A stretch of 15,133 nucleotides of DNA from the NCBI GenBank assembly GCA_002788475.1, contig PFRK01000021.1, positions 1 to 15,133 on the forward strand, in the 5' to 3' direction. The notes beneath the pieces are model-generated. The model was not told where the DNA came from and searched no databases. It worked only from the letters and a program-made list of their open reading frames with translations. Below are positions 1-4,327 of this stretch, piece after piece. The stretch is from Candidatus Nomurabacteria bacterium CG_4_9_14_0_2_um_filter_32_10. GTDB taxonomy: Bacteria; Patescibacteriota; Minisyncoccia; Phycocordibacterales; UBA9973. The translations under genes were made by a program, and so were the position numbers. Position 1 is the stretch's first letter; the number at the start of each line of letters is the position of its first letter.

Positions 1-633
1 TGTAGAATGAAAAGAAGTATCAATATCAACAGCCATAATTTTAATTTTTGGATTTTTCTCTTTCAAAAATTTTCCTGCACCACTTATTGTCCCACCCGTT
101 CCAGCTGCTGCAAAAAAATGAGTAATCTTTCCATTAGTTTGTTCCCAAATTTCTGGCCCCAAACTTCTATAATGAGCTTTTGGATTAGAAAGATTAAAAT
201 ATTGATTTGGCATAAAAGAATTTTTTATTTTTTTAGTAAGTAAAATAGCTTGGCTATGACGACTTTTTGAGTCAGAAATAGGTACAGCAGGACAATTTAT
301 AACTTTCGCACCATAAGCTTTTATTGTTTTTATTTTTTCTTCACTCATACTAGGAGATGCAGTAATAATCACCTTATATCCTTTTATCGCACCGATCATA
401 GCACAAGCAATACCTTGATTTCCAGAAGAAGACTCTATTATTGTTCCACCAGGTTTCAATAAACCTTTTCTCTCAGCTTCTTCAATCATAAATAAAGCAG
501 AACGATCTTTTATGCTTCCACCTGGATTTAAATATTCTAATTTAGCAAAAATTTTTACTTTAGTATTAAAAGAAACTCTTACTAAAGGAGTATTTCCTAT
601 AATTTTAAGTAAATTGTCTGATTGTTTTCTCAT
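1..633 (-). CDS. Cysteine synthase / cystathionine beta-synthase-like PLP enzyme, 3' end cut by window
   Basis: Reading the minus strand from the ATG at 633 gives 211 open codons to the window edge, so the C-terminus is missing. The protein is a fold-type II PLP enzyme of the CysK/CBS family, which makes cysteine or cystathionine by beta-replacement on an activated serine. Visible motifs are GNTPLVRV (13-20), the PLP-lysine motif NPGGSIKDR with Lys42, the substrate loop SGNQG (70-74), NQYFNLSNPKAHY (143-155), and the glycine-rich phosphate-binding loop GTGGT (178-182). The NQY..SNP.AHY segment resembles CBS more than CysK. The substrate loop carries Gln where most family members have Thr (SGNTG), so the exact substrate is uncertain. 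It is divergent from the ACT-domain gene starting at 732. Family assignment is sure; the specific reaction is not. Confidence 0.88.
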   Translation of the reverse strand, partial: MRKQSDNLLKIIGNTPLVRVSFNTKVKIFAKLEYLNPGGSIKDRSALFMIEEAERKGLLKPGGTIIESSSGNQGIACAMIGAIKGYKVIITASPSMSEEKIKTIKAYGAKVINCPAVPISDSKSRHSQAILLTKKIKNSFMPNQYFNLSNPKAHYRSLGPEIWEQTNGKITHFFAAAGTGGTISGAGKFLKEKNPKIKIMAVDIDTSFHST

Positions 634-695
634 AATATATTTAAGAATATATACTTTTATAATAAGTGTTAAGTTTTCTAACATTGATATTGTAT

Positions 696-724
696 TTGAG
701 ACTTTTTGTAAAATTTGTTAAAAT
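696..724 (+). promoter_or_regulatory. Extended -10 promoter giving a leaderless mRNA for the ACT-domain gene
   Basis: TTGAGA (696-701), a 17-nt spacer and TAAAAT (719-724) preceded by TG at 716-717 form a near-consensus sigma70-type extended -10 promoter. The expected transcription start, about 7 nt after the -10 box, is 731, directly before the ATG at 732. There is no room for a ribosome binding site, so the mRNA should be leaderless. This also argues for the start at 732 rather than the in-frame ATG at 666, which lies upstream of the promoter. Confidence 0.7.
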
Positions 725-731
725 ACACATA

Positions 732-1391
732 ATGATAAAAATACAACCAATTGTACGAGATATAGTAATGGCAGAGCTAGAAGCTTATTATGCATTAACA
801 AATGACTATATGAATATGAGTAGCTACGCATATCGTATACGTCCAAAAGTAGAAGAACTCACAAAAAAACAAGTGACCATCACTAGTCTAGTAGTTTCCC
901 TATCACGATTACGAAAAGAATTCAAAAAAATGAAACCACTCATACATGACGTGGCTATAAAAAACATAACGACCAGACTTCCCCTATCTGAAATAATATA
1001 CAAAAATACAAATAAATTTATTAAAGAATTAGAATCACTACATAAGAATATATCAATATCACAAGAAGATTTTTTTACTATAACAATAGGTACCACAGAA
1101 GTTGATATTATCTGTTCAACTATCTTAGAAAACAAAATTTTAAAACATTTTAAAAATAAACCAAAAACTATAAATCACAACCTTGCGGCAATTGGTATTT
1201 CTTTTGGATCAGAAGTTTTTGATACTCCAAATGTATTTTTTTCTCTTCTTTCTGTAACTGCTCGTGCTTCTATAAATATAGAAGAATTAGTCTCCACTCC
1301 AACTGAATTTATTTTAATAGTTAAAGAAAAAGATTTCAGTAAAACTGTTTCTTTATTTTCAAATTTATACAGAGAAGTAAATAAAATTTAA
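732..1391 (+). CDS. HTH-like plus ACT-domain protein, possible amino-acid-responsive regulator
   Basis: This is a 219-residue protein from the ATG at 732; an in-frame ATG at 666 adds 22 residues but lies upstream of the promoter. Residues 12-62 look like a winged-helix or helical DNA-binding module (AYRIRPKVEELTKKQVTIT, then SLVVSLSRLRKEF). Residues 112-215 resemble the paired ACT-type regulatory domains of aspartokinases, most clearly in TARASINIEELVSTPTEFIL (176-195), which matches the ligand-proximal ACT signature. ACT domains bind amino acids allosterically. The gene is divergent from the CBS/cysteine-synthase-like gene, 98 bp between starts, which suggests it may sense an amino acid and control that enzyme. 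That role is inference; I do not recognise a named family. No membrane segment is visible. A structured RNA on the other strand converges on its 3' end. Confidence 0.75.
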   Translation: MIKIQPIVRDIVMAELEAYYALTNDYMNMSSYAYRIRPKVEELTKKQVTITSLVVSLSRLRKEFKKMKPLIHDVAIKNITTRLPLSEIIYKNTNKFIKELESLHKNISISQEDFFTITIGTTEVDIICSTILENKILKHFKNKPKTINHNLAAIGISFGSEVFDTPNVFFSLLSVTARASINIEELVSTPTEFILIVKEKDFSKTVSLFSNLYREVNKI

Positions 1392-1414
1392 TTTTTATAA
1401 CTAAACTTTTAGAA

Positions 1415-1595
1415 AATAAAAAAAGCATTAATCTCTAAACAATCCTTTCAAAGCTAAGCCCTAAAAGTAACAAATTCTTGAAGGATAGACCCAGAAACCT
1501 AAAAGGTACCAGAACGTCCTACGCAAACCTATATAACCGATGGCTGATTGCTTAGAGATTAATACCCTCTTAAAATTAAAAAACTTTGATCTCTA
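1415..1595 (-). ncRNA. Candidate structured small RNA, about 180 nt, family unknown
   Basis: TTAATCTCTAAGCAATC (1562-1546, minus) pairs over 17 bp with GATTGTTTAGAGATTAA (1444-1428), enclosing 101 nt. One position is G-U on the minus strand but A-C on the plus strand, which favours minus transcription. The closing stem is followed on the minus strand by a T-rich tract (1425-1413), as in an intrinsic terminator. A TATAAT box lies upstream at 1607-1602. No ORF fits. The upstream segment 1599-1584 carries TTTAGAGATC, which could compete for the 5' arm and give an alternative fold. The size and long closing stem recall 6S RNA, but I could not fold a convincing central bubble or find conserved 6S, SRP or tmRNA motifs. 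The 5' end is a guess from the promoter. Confidence 0.55.
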
Positions 1596-1601
1596 AAAAC
1601 T

Positions 1602-1607
1602 ATTATA
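1602..1607 (-). promoter_or_regulatory. -10 box (TAGTATAAT type) for the small RNA
   Basis: The minus strand reads TAGTATAAT, with TATAAT at 1607-1602. Transcription would start near 1595, just before the small RNA. The same 9-mer precedes dnaA (11236-11231) and the minus-strand gene at 15034 (15084-15079). No good -35 element is visible. Confidence 0.5.
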
Positions 1608-1628
1608 CTATAAAGAACTTACAACAAA

Positions 1629-1668
1629 TGCTATAATGTTGATAGCTATGTTGATACTGTGTTAATAA
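1629..1668 (+). promoter_or_regulatory. Extended -10 promoter with a phased TGTTRATAN array, upstream of ruvB
   Basis: TGCTATAAT (1629-1637) is a perfect extended -10 box, with a predicted start near 1644. Overlapping and following it are TGTTGATAG (1637-1645), TGTTGATAC (1649-1657) and TGTTAATAA (1660-1668), spaced 12 and 11 nt, about one helical turn. The reverse complements (e.g. TTATTAACA) are relaxed DnaA-box-like 9-mers, also found around dnaA. A repressor or DnaA bound here would cover the transcription start. Downstream is a leader of about 120 nt before ruvB. Confidence 0.5.
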
Positions 1669-1762
1669 ATGTACTATTTTTATAGTATAGCATATTATAA
1701 AAATAATGTCAACCTAGTAGTAGAGATTTTAAAAATCTTACCATAGGTCAAGAGTAAAAACC
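1669..1762 (+). other. AT-rich ruvB leader region with small hairpins
   Basis: This is the rest of the gene-free stretch before ruvB. It holds three short AT hairpins: GTACTAT/ATAGTAT around 1671-1688, ATTAT/ATAAT around 1694-1707, and AGATTT/AAATCT around 1724-1738. TATAGCAT (1686-1693) is the inverse of ATGCTATA (1628-1635) in the promoter. I see no ORF and no convincing Shine-Dalgarno sequence before the ATG. Confidence 0.35.
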
Positions 1763-2815
1763 ATGAAAAATAAGGCTAAAAATGAAATAGCTGAAGAATC
1801 TATTCTAGATGCGACCCTTCGCCCGACCCACTGGGATGAATATATCGGCCAAAAACATATAAAAGATAACATAAAAATACTCCTAACAGCAGCAGAGGAG
1901 CGTGGTCATATTCCTGAACATATTCTATTCTATGGACCTCCAGGTTTAGGAAAAACTACCCTCGCACATTTAATAGCTAAAGAAACAGGCAAACAAATGA
2001 AGATAACATCCGGACCTGCTATTGAAAAAGTTGGAGATCTAGCTTCCATCCTTACAAATCTTGCTTCCGGTGATATCCTTTTTATAGACGAAATCCACAG
2101 ACTAAATAAAATGGTGGAAGAAATACTCTATCCAGCTATGGAGTCTGGAGTTCTAGATATAATTATCGGGAAAGGGCCATCTGCCAGAACTATTCAATTA
2201 GATCTTCCACCTTTTACATTGATTGCAGCAACTACCCGTGTCGCACTTGTTTCCTCTCCCCTTCGTTCACGCTTTTCAGGTGGAGTTTTTAGATTAGAAT
2301 TTTATTCAAATGAAGAAATAGCAGAAATCGTTCGCAGGTCAAGCAAGTTATTAAAAACAGAATTAGACGAGGGAGCTTTAAAAGAAATTGCCAAGAGAAG
2401 TAGATTTACCCCTCGTATAGCAAATTACTTTTTGAAAAGAGCTCGAGACTATGCGCAAGTACACCCCGAAGGATTCCGCAAAAGCGGAACCGACGGGGCA
2501 GGTAAAAAAATTATTAGTAAAGAAATGGCAAAAGGTGCCCTTGATATGTTGGCCATTGATAATATGGGTTTAAATTCTTCTGATAGAAAATTTTTAGAAA
2601 TATTAATAGAAAAATTTAATGGTGGACCCGTGGGTTTAAAAACAATGGGAGCTGCGATGTCTGAAGAAGAAGCTACAGTAGAAGAAGTAATAGAACCATA
2701 TTTAATTCAACTTGGTTTATTAGAGAGAACATCACGTGGACGAGTTGCAACAGAAAAAGCATATAATCATTTAGGTTTTGATTATAAAGAAAGCAAGCAA
2801 AAAAAATTACTTTAA
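1763..2815 (+). CDS. ruvB: Holliday junction branch-migration ATPase RuvB
   Basis: RuvB is the hexameric AAA+ motor that, with RuvA, drives branch migration of Holliday junctions for RuvC to cut. The 350-residue protein shows the N-terminal LRPTHWDEYIGQ box (19-30), Walker A GPPGLGKT (58-65), Walker B ILFIDE (105-110), sensor 1 AATTR (155-159), the arginine-finger segment SPLRSRF (165-171), and a C-terminal winged helix ending around GRVATEKAYNHLG. The start at 1763 fits the family N-terminus. Residues 235-247 (PEGFRKSGTDGAG) are extra relative to the usual ARDYAQV-(short)-IT linker and are encoded by a GC-rich palindrome. yebC follows 34 bp later and ruvC after that. ruvA is not in the cluster. 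Confidence 0.97.
   Translation: MKNKAKNEIAEESILDATLRPTHWDEYIGQKHIKDNIKILLTAAEERGHIPEHILFYGPPGLGKTTLAHLIAKETGKQMKITSGPAIEKVGDLASILTNLASGDILFIDEIHRLNKMVEEILYPAMESGVLDIIIGKGPSARTIQLDLPPFTLIAATTRVALVSSPLRSRFSGGVFRLEFYSNEEIAEIVRRSSKLLKTELDEGALKEIAKRSRFTPRIANYFLKRARDYAQVHPEGFRKSGTDGAGKKIISKEMAKGALDMLAIDNMGLNSSDRKFLEILIEKFNGGPVGLKTMGAAMSEEEATVEEVIEPYLIQLGLLERTSRGRVATEKAYNHLGFDYKESKQKKLL
2464..2498 (+). repeat. GC-rich palindrome inserted in frame in ruvB
   Basis: CCCCG (2464-2468) pairs with CGGGG (2494-2498). Inside, GG-TTCCGC (one bulged A at 2473) pairs with GCGGAACC around an AAAA loop (2480-2483). The 35-nt unit is far more GC-rich than the surrounding gene and encodes residues 235-246, which fall in a surface linker of the RuvB family. 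It looks like a palindromic element tolerated in a coding region, comparable in kind to Rickettsia palindromic elements. That comparison is an analogy only. Confidence 0.6.
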
Positions 2816-2849
2816 ACTTTCTACTTTATAAACTTTTTAACTATTCAAT

Positions 2850-3386
2850 ATGTCAGGACACAATAAATGGAGTCAAATTAAACACAAGAAAGGTATCACA
2901 GATGCTAAAAAAAGCAAAATGTTTTCTAAACTCGTACGTTTTATATCAGTAGAAGCAAAACTATCTGGAGGAAAAGATTCACCAGGACTTCGTACTGCGA
3001 TAGAAAAAGCTAAAAAAGTAAATATGCCTTCAGAAAATATAGAAAGAGCTATAAAAAAAGCATCTGACTCTAGTGCTCAAATGGATTCAATTACTTATGA
3101 AACTTATGGTCCAGGAGGTGTTGGTATTATTATTGAAACGCTTACAGACAGTAGAAACAGAACAGCACAAGATATAAAACATATTTTAACTAAAAATGGT
3201 TTTTCTCTTGGTGGTATGGGTTCTGTAGTTTGGTCTTTTGAAAAAAAAATTACCGAAGAAGGTATAGCTTGGAAACCAACAACTACCATTTCTCTTTCGG
3301 ATTCTGATTTAGAATTATTGGATAAAATAGTTGATGAGCTAGAAAATTTAGATGATGTACAAGAAATTTTTACTAATGCAGAATAG
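2850..3386 (+). CDS. yebC: Short YebC/TACO1-family protein lacking one internal domain
   Basis: The N-terminus MSGHNKWSQIKHKKGITDAK is the YebC family hallmark, followed by the helical domain I to about residue 75. Domain II begins with ITYETYGPGGVGIIIE (77-92) and DSRNRTAQDIKHIL. At about residue 135 (VVWSFEKKI) the sequence jumps almost directly to the family C-terminus LLDKIVDELENLDDVQEIFTNAE. The protein has 178 residues against the usual 240 or so; the missing block is the alpha/beta domain that family structures place between the two halves of domain II. The reading frame is intact, so this is a domain loss rather than a frameshift. YebC proteins were long annotated as transcription regulators; newer work assigns them to translation, relieving ribosome stalls at proline runs. 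It sits between ruvB and ruvC, a common arrangement. Confidence 0.93.
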   Translation: MSGHNKWSQIKHKKGITDAKKSKMFSKLVRFISVEAKLSGGKDSPGLRTAIEKAKKVNMPSENIERAIKKASDSSAQMDSITYETYGPGGVGIIIETLTDSRNRTAQDIKHILTKNGFSLGGMGSVVWSFEKKITEEGIAWKPTTTISLSDSDLELLDKIVDELENLDDVQEIFTNAE

Positions 3387-3402
3387 TTTAATAGTTATAA
3401 AA

Positions 3403-3426
3403 TCTACCTGCTGGTAGGCAGGTAGA
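3403..3426. repeat. 9-bp perfect hairpin, TCTACCTGC/GCAGGTAGA
   Basis: TCTACCTGC (3403-3411) and GCAGGTAGA (3418-3426) flank the loop TGGTAG. It is GC-rich for this window and lies between yebC and ruvC. There is no following T-run, so it is a poor intrinsic terminator; it is more like a dispersed palindromic repeat or an mRNA-processing/stability hairpin within the operon. Confidence 0.6.
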
Positions 3427-3462
3427 AAGTTTATAAAGTTCATAAAGTAAATATAAAACAAT

Positions 3463-3945
3463 ATGATAATTTTAGGCATAGATCCAGGATTTGAAAGATT
3501 AGGGATCGCTGTTTTAGAAAAAAATAAAGGTGAAAAAAAAGAAAAAGTATTATTTTCTGAATGTTTTAAAACTTCCGCTAAATTAGAATTTCCAAAGAGA
3601 TTATTTCTAATTGGAAAAGAAATAAAAAATATAATAAAAAAATTTAAACCAGAAGTTTTAGCTATCGAAACTCTTTTCTTGACTACAAACCAAAAAACAG
3701 TAATGCACGTAGCCGAAGTACGAGGAGTCATCATTTATGAAGCATCACTGGCAGGACTTAAAATTTTTGAAGCTTCTCCACCTCAGATAAAAATAGCCAT
3801 AACAGGTTATGGAAAAGCAAACAAAGAACAAGTAATGAAAATGGTAAAAATACTAGTAGATATTGATAATACCAAAAAATCAGACGATGAATTAGATGCA
3901 ATAGCAATATCACTAACTGCTTTTGCTCATATTAAGAGATATTAA
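3463..3945 (+). CDS. ruvC: Holliday junction resolvase RuvC
   Basis: RuvC is the dimeric RNase H-fold endonuclease that cuts Holliday junctions symmetrically after RuvAB migration. The 160-residue length is close to the family norm. All four metal-binding acidic residues are visible: Asp7 in LGIDPGF, Glu69 in LAIETLF, and Asp142 and Asp145 in SDDELDAIAIS, with the expected three-residue spacing of the last pair. The start at 3463 places the first catalytic Asp at position 7 as in E. coli. A TATAAA at 3452-3457 lies only 5 nt before the ATG and no Shine-Dalgarno is present. The stop codon is the beginning of the palindromic element at 3941-4056. Confidence 0.96.
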   Translation: MIILGIDPGFERLGIAVLEKNKGEKKEKVLFSECFKTSAKLEFPKRLFLIGKEIKNIIKKFKPEVLAIETLFLTTNQKTVMHVAEVRGVIIYEASLAGLKIFEASPPQIKIAITGYGKANKEQVMKMVKILVDIDNTKKSDDELDAIAISLTAFAHIKRY

Positions 3946-4056
3946 AACACAAGAAAAGACTTTTAAAAACCGCACATAATCACTCGCTAGCGATTTGCTA
4001 TGCTCGACTCGACAGTCTGCGTAATGCTTTTAAAAAGTCCTTTCTTGTGTTTTAAT
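3941..4056. repeat. Palindromic element, copy 1 (after ruvC)
   Basis: A 28/29-nt outer arm (3941-3968) starts at the ruvC stop codon region and is complementary to 4028-4056. Inside is an inner CGCA/TGCG pair, a small palindrome TCGCTAGCGA (3984-3993), and the motifs TTGCTATGCTCG (3995-4006) and CTGCGTAATG (4017-4026). Both motifs recur in the element after jag (13428-13597), whose outer arms are entirely different. One arm mismatch becomes G-U on the minus strand. It may act as a terminator or processing hairpin for ruvB-yebC-ruvC, but the shared core suggests a dispersed repeat family. Confidence 0.7.
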
Positions 4057-4058
4057 AG

Positions 4059-4067
4059 TTATCCACA
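4059..4067 (+). promoter_or_regulatory. Perfect consensus DnaA box TTATCCACA
   Basis: TTATCCACA matches the E. coli DnaA-box consensus exactly and lies 3 nt after the palindromic element. It is single, about 5.7 kb from the dnaA end of the origin region, and may be a regulatory or titration site. A chance match is possible, though it is an unexpectedly C-rich 9-mer for this base composition. Confidence 0.4.
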
Positions 4068-4099
4068 TATTCTATTGCTAATCCCTTTCGTTTTTGATA

Positions 4100-4159
4100 A
4101 AACTAAATAAAATAATTTTTATTTAGTTTAATTAGGTCGATTATTGTTTTTAACAATAA
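4100..4159. repeat. Two AT-only hairpins upstream of the acidic small protein
   Basis: AAACTAAATAAA (4100-4111) pairs perfectly with TTTATTTAGTTT (4118-4129). TTATTGTT (4141-4148) pairs with AACAATAA (4152-4159) around a TTT loop. They lie in the 5' region of the 40-aa gene, and no clear promoter or Shine-Dalgarno is visible between them and the ATG. They may be regulatory, or simply low-complexity sequence. Confidence 0.35.
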
Positions 4160-4172
4160 AAAAATCTTTTAT

Positions 4173-4295
4173 ATGAGTTACAACGAAGAAGAAGATTTAA
4201 TGATGGATGATGAGGAAGAATTGACAAATCCTTCAGAGGAAATGGGTGAACTTGATTCTGAATATGAAGAAGAAGATCCAGACAAAGACCACTAA
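4173..4295 (+). CDS. Very acidic 40-residue small protein, function unknown
   Basis: The ORF MSYNEEEDLMMDDEEEL... is 40 residues, ends in PDKDH, and is almost entirely Asp/Glu with hardly any basic residues. It begins at 4173 and ends three bases before a strong intrinsic terminator (4298-4326), which supports a real transcribed gene. No domain, cysteine or membrane segment is visible; it is probably disordered. Small acidic proteins of this kind sometimes bind basic partners such as ribosomal or DNA-binding proteins, but I cannot assign a role. No Shine-Dalgarno is present. Confidence 0.6.
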   Translation: MSYNEEEDLMMDDEEELTNPSEEMGELDSEYEEEDPDKDH

Positions 4296-4297
4296 AT

Positions 4298-4326
4298 AAA
4301 AAAACCGCCTACAAGGCGGTTTTTTT
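4298..4326. terminator. Bidirectional intrinsic terminator
   Basis: A perfect 12-bp stem (seven A then CCGCC; GGCGG then seven T) with the loop TACAA (4310-4314). The T-run follows the GC stem in both directions, so it should terminate both the plus-strand acidic small gene and minus-strand tyrS, whose stop is at 4328-4330. Confidence 0.92.
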
Positions 4327-4327
4327 A

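Noticed and set aside
7..721. Plus-strand ORFs 7-243 and 512-721
   Set aside because: They lie opposite the cysteine/cystathionine synthase-like gene, which has clear family motifs on the minus strand; the plus-strand products look like nothing.
666..731. Longer start for the ACT-domain protein at 666
   Set aside because: The extra residues would be translated from the promoter itself (TTGAGA-17-TAAAAT at 696-724), and the hydrophobic extension does not fit the rest of the protein.
824..1135. Minus-strand ORF of 103 codons
   Set aside because: It is antisense to the ACT-domain gene and has no recognisable features.
1415..1595. Firm call as 6S RNA, SRP RNA, tmRNA or RNase P RNA
   Set aside because: Length excludes tmRNA and RNase P RNA; the SRP GGAA-type core is absent; a 6S-like central bubble could not be drawn with confidence.
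2823..3439. 14-nt inverted repeat (ACTTTATAAACTTT at 2823 and its inverse ending 3439) flanking yebC as a mobile-element boundary
   Set aside because: It is made only of low-complexity AT-rich words, has no target duplication, and yebC next to ruv genes is ancestral.
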